A stretch of DNA of 64,000 nt, from contig JASSKH010000005.1 of the NCBI GenBank assembly GCA_031763025.1, positions 14,970,128-15,034,127 on the forward strand. The letters run 5' to 3'. How positions within the stretch are numbered: the first letter of the stretch is position 1; each line of letters starts with the position of its first letter. Made by a program: the position numbers and the translations under genes. Shown here piece after piece: positions 53,100 to 64,000 of this stretch. The stretch comes from Macrocystis pyrifera. Lineage: Eukaryota > Sar > Phaeophyceae > Laminariales > Laminariaceae. The notes beneath the pieces were generated by a model. That model made no database searches and was not told the DNA's origin. It saw only the letters and a program-made list of their open reading frames with translations.

Positions 53100-53860
53100 A
53101 TTCTATGGGCTGGCTACCCATCGGCTGCCCGTGGGATGTCCATGAGGCGCCCATGGGCTACCGATGGGCTGCCGACGGAATATCCATGGGTTACCCGTAG
53201 GCTGCGAACGGGCTGTCACAAAACAAACATGAGCTGCCTATGGGATGTGTGTGGGGTATCCATGGAGTACCCACTGGCTACCCATGGGGTGGACCAACCA
53301 ATGGATAGCCTACCCATGGGCTACCCATGGGGATATGCCACCCATGGGTTACCCATTGTCTACACATAAGCTATCTTTGGGCTACCCACGGGTACCATCA
53401 AGCCTCATGGGATGACTACCCACGACCCACATACGGGTGAACCACTGGCAACGCATGGATCGCCCATAGAGACTGATGGGCTGCCGTAAGGCCCATGGGA
53501 TGCCCATGGAATACCCTTGGGCAATGCACGCAAGGCCGATGGGGTACTCTGAGTTGCATATCGTATATCAATGGGATACTCGTGAGCTACCCACGGGCCC
53601 ACAATCAACCCACTCGCGACCAATAAAGGATCCGTGTGCTGCAGACGGGCAACCCATGGGCTTCTCACGGGCAACCCACAGGCAGGAAATAGCATACTCA
53701 CGGGCGACCCATGTGCCACACGTGGGCTACCCACGGGCACCCCGTAGTCTCCACATACACATCCCATGGACTACCCAAGGGCACCTGGTGAACTACCCAT
53801 GGGTACGACGAGGGCTACCGTTCCCATGGGCTACCGATGGGAACATTTTCAGGGTTTATG
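53100..53860 (+). repeat. degenerate period-12 array, type 1
   Basis: 12-base words alternating CCATGGGCTACC and CACGGGCAACCC, diverged 20-30%. Frames read MGYPWATHGLP-type peptides in all phases. Confidence 0.9.
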
Positions 53861-53879
53861 ACGGTGCGGTTTCTCCTAT

Positions 53880-54790
53880 TGGTTCAGTGCGGTTCGGTGC
53901 GGTTAACCGCACCGCACCGCACCGTAGGATTTTGCATCTTGAAAACCGCACCGCACCGCACCGTGAGTTTTGCTATATCGGAAAACTGAACCGAACCGCA
54001 CCCTACTGTAGGGCGTATGTTATAACCGAACGGCACCGTAGGGTTCATGACATCTGAAAACCGCACCGAACCGCACCGAACGATTTCGAGTTGCTTTAGA
54101 CCGCACCGAACCACATCGTAAGATTTCAGGCTACTTTAGCCCACAACGAACCGCACCGTACGATATAGGGTTGCTATAGACCGCACCGAACCGCACCGTA
54201 GGAATGCCACCGAGAGGCACCGCACCGTGTGCATAAAGATATGGCACCAAAAACCGTTAGATCGGTTTCTTAATAATGCGGTTAACGTAAAACCGTAGAA
54301 AATTCGTGGTTCCATCGACCGCGGAACGGTGCTATAAGGTCACGGTTTCGTACGGTTTATGCTACAGGGTTTATTCATACGGTGCACCGCTGAGAAACAG
54401 TGGGGAAACAAAAGTTTCTATACGTAGTGCTTTGAGATTCATATTGAGAACCGTGCCGAACCGTGTGTTGGTACAGTTTATTCATAGATAGAAATAGCGG
54501 CGTTGTACGCTTCCCCTTCGGGGACGCCCGGTAGAAAAAAACGTTCGACGGGGAAACGCGCGAACCGCACCGTAGAAAGTAACACCGAACCGCACCGTAG
54601 GATTCCTAATTTCTGAAAACCGCACCGACACGCACCGAAAGATACATGAAAGCCCCGAACCGCAGGATATATCCTTTTCGAAAACGGCACTATACCGCAC
54701 CGTAGGATTTACGAAAGCTGAAAAACGCACCGAACCTCACCGTAAGATTTCCGATCTCTTAAAGCCGCACCGAACGGGACCATAGGATTT
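53880..54790 (+). repeat. CCGCACCGAACCGCACCGTA array
   Basis: About 20 diverged units of about 40-45 bases: two or three CCGCACCGAA decamers, then GTAGGATTT, a short variable part, and TTGCTATAGA or GAAAA. It sits between two period-12 arrays. Isolated decamers occur at 30955, 46190, 48885 and 50515. Confidence 0.85.
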
Positions 54791-54844
54791 TCGACTTGAA
54801 AAACATGCACCGTGCACGGACGGATAACTGTGAATCACCCTGAA

Positions 54845-55275
54845 TTTGCTTTAAGGTACCCGACAGTACCCATAGACTGCCCGTGGGACATCTAAAGATT
54901 ACGCGTGGGCTGCCCATGAGATACCCACGGGCTACCCATGGGATGCCCATGGGATTCCCGCCGGCCGACCGCTGGCTACTCACCGGCAATCCACGAGTAT
55001 CCCATGGGTTACCTACAAGCGTTCCACACGAAACCCATGGGTCTACCCAGCAGAAAATCAAGAGCACCCCATGGCCGACCCGTGGGCTCGCCGTGGGCCA
55101 CCCACGGGTAACCCGGTGCAACCCATAGACTACCCATGGGCAACCCCAAGACAATCCAGCGTCTACCCACGCGCAAACCGCGAGCATGCCATGGGCTTCG
55201 CGTGGGCTGCGCACAGGCAACATGTGGGCTACGACAGGGCAGCCCATGGACTACCCATTCCAGCGCATGAACTCC
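54845..55275 (+). repeat. degenerate period-12 array, type 1, second block
   Basis: Same CCATGGGCTACC/CACGGGCAACCC words as at 53100, interrupted from it by the CCGCACC array. Confidence 0.9.
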
Positions 55276-55353
55276 TCATTCCCTAGATTTACCTAGGGTA
55301 ATCTAAAAGCAAAATTAATTTCCTGTCCTAACGGAAAAAAAAAAAACAAAAAA

Positions 55354-55655
55354 AACGGTACACCAGCGTTTTTTTTGCCAGTTTACGGTACGAAAAACTC
55401 AAACCAGGCCATCACGGTACACCAAAACCAAGTTATATGACATTTTCTGTCAAGGTATATCGTTTTTTGGCGAAACATCCATGTCCGTCCGTCTCACTTG
55501 CGAAAAAACCTAAAAACGATACACCATCGTATTTTGGCATTTTACGGTACGAAAAGTAAAACGAGGTGATTAGGGCACACCAAACACAAATTATATGACA
55601 TTTTCTGTCAAGGTATACCGTTTTCTGGCAAACAAACAATGTCCCGGTACAGCTT
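55354..55655. repeat. 160-bp tandem duplication
   Basis: Two copies (from AACGGTACACCAGCGTTTTT and AACGATACACCATCGTATTT) sharing TTTACGGTACGAAAA and TTATATGACATTTTCTGTCA, then AGGTATA(T/C)CGTTTT. About 85% alike; no coding signal. Confidence 0.8.
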
Positions 55656-56596
55656 ATATTTTCGAACAAACAATGCGTTCGTCAATAGAAGCGCCTTCTT
55701 GTACTCATGTTCAAACGAACGTACCAGGTACAGTTATTTCGTTTCGTGCGCGTGCGCGCAGTCCGAACACGGTAGCGCGGGCGAGCCCGGCGCCGCCGCG
55801 GGTGTCAACGGGTGCTAGCAGGTAGACGGGGTGTTGAAAGGAGCGCCGTCGCCGTTGGCATGGCTAGGCGTCGCGTGTGTCTCGAGACACGCAGGAAGCA
55901 CGAATGGGCTCTGTCTGGCGTCCTTCTGAGGCTCCGCTTGCACGATATACGAGATATAAGGGTCGTTTTGATATGCGAAATAATATTCAAGCGGTGCTTA
56001 TTTTGCGACCGAACTAAACTCCAAAGAGACTTCAATGCAGTTTGAGCACCAACTTTGTCGAAGTGGCGAAGAAGGGCCACGGTGAGCACCGGGCTTCACG
56101 CGAGGCGGGCGACGACGCTCACTGTGGCAGAGAGAGAGGAAAACTTTATACGGACCCAATCGGTGGTGAGGTGGCCGCGAGACGGGCGGGCGGCGTGCAA
56201 GGCTAAGAGGGAAGCTCTGCTGTTCGTTTTTTTTTCTTTTTGACCGGTGGAACGTGTTCCAATCAGGCAGAAAATTATTACATTAGAGGAGACAGGGTTT
56301 TTTTTCCCTCTCCGTGCTTTTTCGCAGCGCACGTGTCATACGAATAGCCCGTAAACATCGTGAACTCTCCGAATGTTCTACGTGCACAAGTACCTGTATT
56401 ACAGTACCAGGTATGTGTGTAAGTTTTATACGTGCAGTGCTGTCTTTTGTGTCGAGACGACATCCGACAATGTGCGGCATGAAAGAAGAGTTTCGTCGTC
56501 CATCACTCATAAAAATGATCCCAAGACCAATGGCCACGTGGCTTGCACGACGGCGTTCGCCAACTAGACGACTCCAAGACGAGTAATTTATCGCAG

Positions 56597-57246
56597 ATCT
56601 CGTGCCTGGCGATTGGTACCCCTGTCGTACTCAGCAAACAGCCCCAATACGCCCTTCTCGGCGTGACGAACAACGCCGACGCGGTAGTCGTGGACATCGA
56701 GCTCGACACGCGAGAACCATACTTTCGTATTAAGGTCACCGGATATCATGTCGTCGAACTACAGTATCCACCTACGCGAGTGCTCATCTACATCGACGCC
56801 GCCGACAGAGCTGGGCTGAAGTTGGACGGGCTCCATCGAGGTGTCATCGGCTGCTGTCCGGTTAACAGGAAGTTCTCCATCGTTGGTAAAGGCAGGCAGA
56901 AATTCACCACCAACAGAATGCAGGTGCCTGTGTCTCTTGGTATTCTCTCCTCAGTCTATCGAACGCATCCCTAAACTTGTGCTCGACATTCGTAAGCCAG
57001 TAGACGGCTATATGGACAGCGCGGCTGTCTACGTCGCTCTGTCCCGAGCGACCGATGCCAGCAAGCTGTTCTTGCTGTCGCCGGTTTTACTCTCGACAAT
57101 CTGACCCATCCACAGGACCACGATGTAGCGGCTATTATCGACTACCTCGAATGCCTCGACGAGGCTACACTACTAGCCTTGTTCTTGGATGATTCCTCTA
57201 CATTCCGACAGGCCACGACAAGTCCTCCGGCTAGTTACACATCCTA
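56597..57246 (+). pseudogene. PIF1/Helitron-type helicase, C-terminal part, broken
   Basis: After an acceptor-like TTTATCGCAG, a frame reads CLAIGTPVVLSKQPQYALLG, VTNNADAVVVDIELD, PTRVLIYIDAADRAGLKLDG and RKFSIVGKGRQKFTTNRMQV, then in another frame IPKLVLDIRKPVDGYMDSAA, VYVALSRATDASKLFLLSP and, in a third, DVAAIIDYLECLDEATLLAL. GxPV followed by NxADAVVV, the DYKxQG-equivalent zone and VALSRAT (motif VI) are the C-terminal motifs of superfamily 1B helicases of the PIF1/Helitron type. The Walker A half is absent. Most likely the 3' part of a decayed Helitron-like element. Confidence 0.7.
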
Positions 57247-58395
57247 GGACAAACAGACACCGGCTCCATCCACCCTTTACCTTTTCTGCCGCCCAATGAG
57301 AACAACAATTGCTTCTTCAACACCGCCATCGCCTCCGCTATAGCTGCTTGGGAAGGACATCCTCTCCCCAACCCAACCATGGCAACACCCGCTGGAGCAA
57401 TCTTCTTCTCCACTCTTGCGGCTGTGTGTGCCTGCATGTTCGACGGCAAGCCTCTCCAACGCACCCTCTTGGTAAGTTCTTGCTTGTTTTGTTATCTACA
57501 TCTCGTCGTAATAATACCCCCCAATACTGACCGACGCCCGCAAGTACCCGTATATATACTACGTCGTGCTTTCATGTGTCTTCTAAACATTTTATTGTAT
57601 CATTTTGTGCGGTATGCGTCGCACTCTTTTCGGAACGCAGGGTTCTTTGGCTCAAGCACGTGACAGGATCCTTGGTAGTAACGGCCTACCGGGCGCAGGA
57701 TCCGTAATGGGAACGCCGGGCTCCATATACGAAGCGATCACCCTTCGACCTGATGATCAACTCCACCTCAACAGCGGATGGCCAGGTGACGTCGTGGAAC
57801 GGCATGCTCGTATCATGTACACTCGGACGGCGCTCGGCTTCAACTGGCACTATACTACCGATTGCCATAACGAGGACCATGGCCATATCGAGATAACCGC
57901 ATCCCAATGTGCACGATTGCGAGATCCCGCACCAGCCTTGATTCCGCACGGACCACCCCAGTCACTCCAGGATGCAGTAAATTCCTTGTTCCTGACCGGA
58001 GCCGCCTCCGACTTCTCATTTCCTGGACCTGCTCCGTGCCCCCCCTGTGACGAGAGCTAGCTGCGCCCGGCACGTCAGTACATCCATATGGTCGATTATT
58101 CCTTGGAGTGCGGGCAACGCCCCAGATCGCGTTTTCTTTGCGTCTGCACGTGTGGACATCTACGAGGACGCCGGAGAGCCGCCGGCACCATCACCCTTTT
58201 TGATGATAGGCGTTGAGTACTGCCTCGTAGCTATCGTCTACTCCATTCGGAACCTTTTCGTGACCCAGTTGCGTTCCAGAAGTTGGTGGTTGAAGTACGA
58301 TTGTATACTCGGGGGGAGAGTACTACGTCTTGCGACGATTTCGACAACGACTGGTAACATGGTTGCCAGCATATGTATGTCTACCTTCGAAAGTA
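57235..58395 (+). pseudogene. ubiquitin-specific-protease-like region downstream of the helicase
   Basis: Opens with PFLPPNENNNCFFNTAIASA-IAAW, resembling the USP cysteine box (N-x-C-(F/Y)-x-N-x-x). A GTAAGT...CGCAG intron (57472-57640) joins in phase 0 to GSLAQARDRILGSNGLPGAG and on to a stop at 58060. A following frame has VEYCLVAIVYSIRN, LFVTQL and WWLKYDCILGG, resembling the USP C-terminal box, but the expected His is not seen. A last frame (58373-58600) is polar. The reading frame changes, so it is broken. Family C19 deubiquitinase relationship is inferred by eye. Confidence 0.5.
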
Positions 58396-58600
58396 TATGA
58401 CCCTGCCTGTTCCCCAGGCACAAACGACAGCATACCGTAGTGCTAGCTACCATGAGCGCGCAAGCCAAGAACGCTCGGAGATAATCGAGGCAACTAGACA
58501 AGGACCGATCACGCCTCCGCCTTACCGAAGTCCTGGCCACTACGAAGTGGGGAACGCAGCTGTGCCCTGCCGACTCGAGTCCGACGTACCGCCGCCTTGA

Positions 58601-59084
58601 GCGTCTCACGTGTTCTTCACATGTGTGTTGAAACGTTTGGATTTTTTGTGTGATGTTGCTTCTCGATTAGGACTGCCTGCCTTCTTCTTTCCCTCTTTTG
58701 CTAGAACGCATTTGGCAGAAATGTTGCACGGCGCGTCCAGCCCTTCGAGTTCTGCGCAGCCACATTTATACTATCTGGTTGGTCGACAGAGGTGCATGTA
58801 CGTAGCGATCATCAGCGAAAAGTCTACTTGTATGCCTTTTGTCATCTTGGACTTTGCTGCAGCGTTTTATTTGGTATGGGTGTGTTCGCGACACGTCGAG
58901 GTCATCGCAATCTGCGCGATGCAACTGTGATATTATGTTTTTGTTTTTTGCTTCGAAATAGCGGCAACAGCAGCATCATTAAACAAGTAATATTCTACGT
59001 AGCAGTATTTACGTCGCGAGAGAATTTCCATACCTCCGTCCAACCTTTTACTATATGGTGACAGGTAGGGAACAGCAGGGCAAC
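58601..59084. other. spacer after the helicase/protease island
   Basis: No gene recognised. I looked for a Helitron 3' end (hairpin followed by CTRR) and found no convincing one. Confidence 0.35.
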
Positions 59085-61565
59085 CCTTGCCCTGCTCTAC
59101 AATGAGTTACCCAAAAGCAACCCATGGGATGCTCGTGGGCTATCCACGGGCAACCCCTGGGCCACCCAAAGAAACGCATGTGCTACCCATGGGCGGCCCA
59201 TGGGCTGCCGATGGCATGAACAAAGCATGGGAAGTCCATGGGGTACCCATGAGATGGCCAACGAACACCTATTGCATACCCATTCGCTTGGCGTGAGCTC
59301 CCTACGGGCAACCCATGGGTTCTCCAAGGGCAGCCCATCGATTCACCACGGGCAACCCATGGTTTTCGCAGTGGTAACCCGCGCGCAGCCCATGAGGCAC
59401 CAAGCAACTATTGGGATATCCATGGGCTACCCAAGGGCAACCCATGAGCCTCTCGAACAACGCACAGGCTGATCAAGGGCACCCCATGGACAACGCATGG
59501 GCTACCTGCCGGCAACCCGGACAGCCAATGGGATACTGGCGGGCAACTCGTGATCTACTAATATGCATCCCCTGAACTACCCGCGGACTACCCACGAGCA
59601 ATCCCTGAGCTATCCGTGGTCTACTTACTGACAATCCATGGGCTACCCACGGGCAATCCATGAGCTACCCTCGGGTACGCCATGTGCTACAAATCCACGG
59701 CAAACCCATGGGCTACCGATGGGAGACGTTTGAGCTACGCGTTGGCTACCGACGGGCTATCCATAGGCTACCTACGGAAAAACGATGGGATAACCATGGG
59801 GTACTCGTGGGATACGCATGTCATACTCGTGAGCTATTCATGGGATACCCATGGGCTACCCATGGTATACTCATGGTATACCCATGGTGTACCCAGGTAT
59901 AACCGCTGGCTACTCACGGGAAACCCACGGATAACCCACGACTAACCTATGGGTTACCTACGGGCACCCCACGACCAACCCATGGGGCTACCCACGAGAA
60001 ATAGAGGCATCCCATAGGCAACCCATGGGCTCCCTGTGGGCCATCCACGGGTAATTCGATGGCAACTCACGGACACCCCAGCGGCTATCCACGGGAAAAC
60101 CACGGCGAGCCATAGGCTGCACGTGGGCTCGGCACAGGGAACTTGAGAGCTACCCACAGTTGATCGATGGGCTACCTACGGGAAACCCACGGGCAACCCT
60201 CCCGAGGGGCAACGTTTGGGCTATCCGTTGGTTACCCACGGGCTATTCGTAGGCCACCCATGACAAAACCAGAGGCTACCCATGGCCTACCCATAGCACC
60301 CATGGTATACCCATGACGTGACCGCTGGCTACCCACGGGCAACGTATGGGCTACCCATGAGCAACCCACGGTAGCCCATTGGCTACGTACGAGCTACCCA
60401 CAGGTAACTCACGGGCACACCAGGGGCAATCTACAGGCTTCCCATGGACCATGCATGGGCAGCTAGTGGGAAACTCAAGGGTTACCCACGAGCAATCCAC
60501 GCCCAGCCCAGTGGCTACCCACGGGAAGACCAAGGTCGAGCCATGGGCCGCACGTTTCCCACGTACGGACAACTTGTGGGCTACGAATGAGAAATACATG
60601 GACCGCATCGGCTACACATGAGCAACCAATGAGATACCCCTGGGCTCCCCACGGGCAACGCCCGGGTCATCTATAGAAACGCATGGGCTACCGATGGAAT
60701 TCCCATGGATCGCCAATGGGCAAAACATGGGAGGCCCATGGGATACCCATGGGACGCCCATTGGATGCCCATTCGTTGGCGTGCGCTCCTCACGGGTCAG
60801 CCCATGGGTTCCCCACGGGCAACCTACGGGCAACCCATGGGCTACCCACGAGGGACCAAGTGGCTATCTGTGGACTACCCCAGACAACTCATGGAACGCT
60901 AACGGGCAAGCCATCGGCAACCCGTGGGCTACCCATGGGCAACTCATGGGAAGCCCATGGGTAGTGGGCACCGCATGGGCTACCCACAGGCAACCCATGG
61001 GTTTCCTATGGAGAACCTGAGCAACCCAAGGGCAACCCATGGGCTACCCACCAGCAACCCGTGGCCTGACTACCCGGGGGTTATCCACGGTGAACCCATG
61101 GGCTTATATCCGTAGGTTACCCACGGGCAACCTATGTTACCCATGTTCATGCCGTGGGCTACCCACAGACATTCGATGGGCTACCCGCAGGCTACTCAGC
61201 TTGTGCGGTACCTACGGGAAACCCATGGACGCTCCATGTGCTACGCACGGCCAACCTGTGGTCTACCCACGGACAACTCTTGGAATACCCACGGGCTACC
61301 CGTGGGCTACCCACAGGCAACGTACGAGCAACCCATGGGCTACCCACGGGCGATCCACTGGGAACTCATGTTGCACCCGTGGAATGCCCACGGGCAACCT
61401 GTGGGTTCCGCACTGGAAACCGATGGGATATTCATGGGCTATCCGTGGGCTCCCCGTGGGATGCCCATGGGATGCGCCCTGGATGCCCCTGGGATACATG
61501 CCGGATGTGTCTGTATGTGCTACCCATAAACTACTCATGGCCTACCCCCGGGCTACCCATTGAAT
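59085..61565 (+). repeat. degenerate period-12 array, type 1, main block
   Basis: About 2.5 kb of CCATGGGCTACC/CACGGGCAACCC words, the longest such block. All six frames carry 60-170-codon artefact ORFs (YPWATHGLPMG and similar). Confidence 0.92.
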
Positions 61566-61569
61566 GCCT

Positions 61570-62275
61570 ATGAGATGTCCATGGCTGTGGCTGTGGGCGT
61601 GTCTATGTTTGTGTCCGTGTCTGTGCCTGTCGCTGTGGCTGTGGCCAGAATCATCGTCGCGGCTTGGGCCATGGTGAGAGCCGAGGCTATGCCTCGATCG
61701 TGTTCGGGCCCGCAACCAGATCTAGGGATGAAGCGCTGGAGCTTAGGCGGTGGCTGTTTCTGTACCCTAAGCTATGCCTAGACGCACGTCTAAATGGGTG
61801 TGACGCTGAGGCTGACGCTCGTGGCGACGATTGAGTTGTGGCCGGGCCTGAGATGGTGGCTTGAGGTGAGGCTGGACCGTTAGGGTTAGGGCTGTGGCTG
61901 TGCTGGTGGATGTGGATGGGACCGTTTACGGGGCTGGAATTAGGGAGGGGCTGGTGCTGGGAGAGACGGTCAGCCTGTGGCTGTGGGTATAGTTGGGGGT
62001 TAAACGACCTTGGAGTTGGGGCTCGGTGTGCAGAATGTGCGGGGGGGTTGGGATGGGGTTGGGGCTAGAGGGTGACTTGTGGCTGTGGCGTTGGTTGAGG
62101 CCGGGATCACAGCCGAGGCTGGGGCTGTGGAGTTGACTGGTGTGAGACTTGGGCTTGAAATGTGACTTTGAGCGCATCTGTACGTAGCTGGGCCCTGCTA
62201 GGTGGGACTGGGGGTGCGCTGGGTCGGGAACTGGGGCTTAGACTGCAGTGAGGCCGAAGATGCACACTATTTAAG
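61570..62275 (+). repeat. degenerate hexamer array, second block
   Basis: GTGGCT/GGGGCT words as at 51.7 kb, less regular, again directly next to period-12 arrays on both sides. Confidence 0.85.
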
Positions 62276-62289
62276 TTTCTTGTGTGGAC

Positions 62290-63785
62290 GTTTTCTCGAA
62301 TTTCACGGGCATGTCATGGACAACCCACAGGTAACCCACGGGTGTCTTATAGGCGACCCGTGGGTGACTCACGAACTAGCTATGGGCAATCAACGGGTTA
62401 TCCATGACCGCCCCACGGATTGTCACCTCCGGCGAACGAACGGCCACTCATGGACTTCCTACGGACGACTCATGTGCGTTCCACGCAAAACCCCTCGGCA
62501 ACGCACGGACAATCCGGATAACTCATTGACACCCTGCGAACACCCTATGGACTGTCCCTGGACACGCCATGAGCGACCCATGGACACCCCAAGACACCCC
62601 ACGGACATCCCATGACACCCCACGATCACTCTATGGGTGACCCATGGACACCCTACAAACACCACATAAGCTGCCCACAGACACCCAGCGACACCCCACG
62701 GACAACCAACGACACCCCACGGACACCCATTGGGAACCCCATGGACACTCCACGGACACGCCACTGATACCCAATGGGAGTCCAATGGATACCCCACGGC
62801 CACCCGATCGACAACCCCCCGACACTCCACGACACCCCACGAACATCCCACGGACATCCCAAGGACACCCAACGGACACCTCACGGACACCCCACAGACG
62901 CTCACGACAATCCACGGACACCCCACGACACCCCGTGGACACCCCATGATACCCCATGGACATCGCACGGACATCTCTCGGGCTTCCCTCGGACGTCCCA
63001 CATCTGGTGGCCTATGGGCGACCTATAGGCACCCCAGGACACCCCACGGACACCCGACGGACACTCCACGGACACCCCATGGATGCCCAATGGACAACCC
63101 ACGGACACCCCACGGAATATCCACGGACAGCTCGGACAGCCCCCTTCCACTCCATAGACACCGCACGACACCTCACGAACACCCCACTAGCGCCCCACGG
63201 ACACCTCACGAACAGCCCTGACCCATGGACACCCCGCGACACCCCATTGACGCCATAGACACCCCACAGACACCCCACGGACGCCCCGTGGATGCCCTAT
63301 GGATAACCCATAGAAGTCCCACGGACACCACCCTTACACCCAATGGACACCCCACTACACCCCACAGACACTCCATTGGCGCCCCACGACAGCCCATAGA
63401 TATCCCGTGAGTGACCCATTGGCAGCCCACTACACCCCATGGGCGCCCCCTTGGACACCCCTTGGACACCCCAGGGACTACTCACGGACACCCCACGACG
63501 CCCCACGGGCACTACATGACTCTATAACACCCCACGGAAACCCTATGCTCGCCCCATGACACCCCACGAACACTCCATGGGGGCCCCATGGACATCCCAC
63601 GGACACCTCATGGGCGGCTCCCGGGCACCTCACGACACACCACGACACACCACAGAAACCCCATGAGGGACCCATGCTCTCCCCACGGAGCACCTCATCC
63701 GTACATCACGGACACCCCACGGGAAACCCCATGGGCTACACATGAACAACGCCCTGATACCCCACAAACAACCCCGCGTACAACC
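62290..63785 (+). repeat. degenerate period-12 array, type 2
   Basis: Words CCACGGACACCC and CATGGACACCCC; frames read HGHPTDTPRTP on + and GVRGVSMGCPW on -. Related to type 1 with GACACC replacing GCTACC. Confidence 0.92.
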
Positions 63786-63791
63786 CAAGAG

Positions 63792-64000
63792 CTAGTGTTG
63801 GATGTCAGGTCGAAAGTTTCGACATATCGAAATATCGAATTTTCGATATATAGCATTGAACGTGTTTTTTGCACTCCATCCCCTGGCATCCCTGCGGTTT
63901 TCACGCGGATATTGAACACAATCCTCAATCTGATCTATCCACTTTTCGAAATCGAATCGATGAGCTTTTCTGTTCATCGTTGTCGTGTCGAACTCGATTA
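63792..64000 (-). CDS. partial unassigned ORF entering from the right edge
   Basis: On the - strand an open frame enters from the edge (IEFDTTTMNRKAHRFDFEKW, IDQIEDCVQYPRENRRDARG) and ends at 63792. Composition is protein-like with no repeat character. Family not recognised. A palindrome ATATCGAATTTTCGATAT lies inside. Confidence 0.3.
   Translation of the reverse strand, partial: IEFDTTTMNRKAHRFDFEKWIDQIEDCVQYPRENRRDARGWSAKNTFNAIYRKFDISICRNFRPDIQH

Noticed and set aside
61870-61895. TTAGGG telomere-like words
   Set aside because: Only two units inside a G-rich hexamer array, with similar single words at 19890 and 43048; not a telomeric tract.
59100-63500. Many 60-180-codon ORFs reading MGYPWATHG or HGHPTDTPRT
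   Set aside because: They occur in all frames of a period-12 array, so openness follows from the period and composition.
1-64000. LTR retroelements, Polintons or other capsid-bearing elements
   Set aside because: No paired long terminal repeats, integrase, protease-RT-RNaseH order or capsid-like frames were seen; all reverse-transcriptase pieces fit non-LTR families.

Overview
The window looks like nuclear DNA of a transposon-rich eukaryote, most likely a stramenopile alga, with a brown alga as the best guess. Genes are split into short exons with GTGAGx-type donors and long introns. One gene starts with a signal peptide ending in an AF dipeptide followed by a short basic stretch. That is the bipartite plastid-targeting layout of algae with secondary red plastids. 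No single feature proves the species. There are no bacterial operons, no rRNA and no CRISPR array.

Two multi-exon host genes could be rebuilt from open frames, splice sites and matching intron phases. On the + strand, 13.2-21.9 kb encodes a small membrane protein of unknown function (5 exons, about 172 residues, with an assembly gap inside the last intron). On the - strand, 39.7 to 24.5 kb encodes a plastid-targeted SET-domain lysine methyltransferase of the Rubisco LSMT/SETD3 type. Eight phase-consistent exons give 428 codons; the C-terminal end was not found. The two genes converge. Single candidate exons lie at 4.1, 43.2, 43.7 and 50.2 kb.

The introns and spacers are packed with mobile elements. 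(1) A non-LTR retrotransposon family (L) and a shorter family of about 0.5 kb (R) share a GAGTACxC 3' end followed by poly(C). Most copies also start directly after an older poly(C) tract. (2) A second, unrelated LINE relic lies at 7.6-9.1 kb. (3) About 18 copies of a 110-bp TA-flanked MITE are present; one sits inside another copy and two sit inside a LINE relic whose sister copies show the empty site. (4) Three Tourist/Harbinger-like elements are stacked at 14.2-16.0 kb, with a fourth at 22.3 kb. (5) Palindromic mini-elements, tRNA-like and B-box-bearing repeats are scattered throughout.

The right part (51.7-63.8 kb) is mostly degenerate period-6 and period-12 arrays. They surround an island at 56.6-58.6 kb that carries a broken PIF1/Helitron-type helicase C-terminus followed by a ubiquitin-specific-protease-like region. 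Very long poly(G)/poly(C) runs (up to 86 bases, one touching the N gap) recur across the window.
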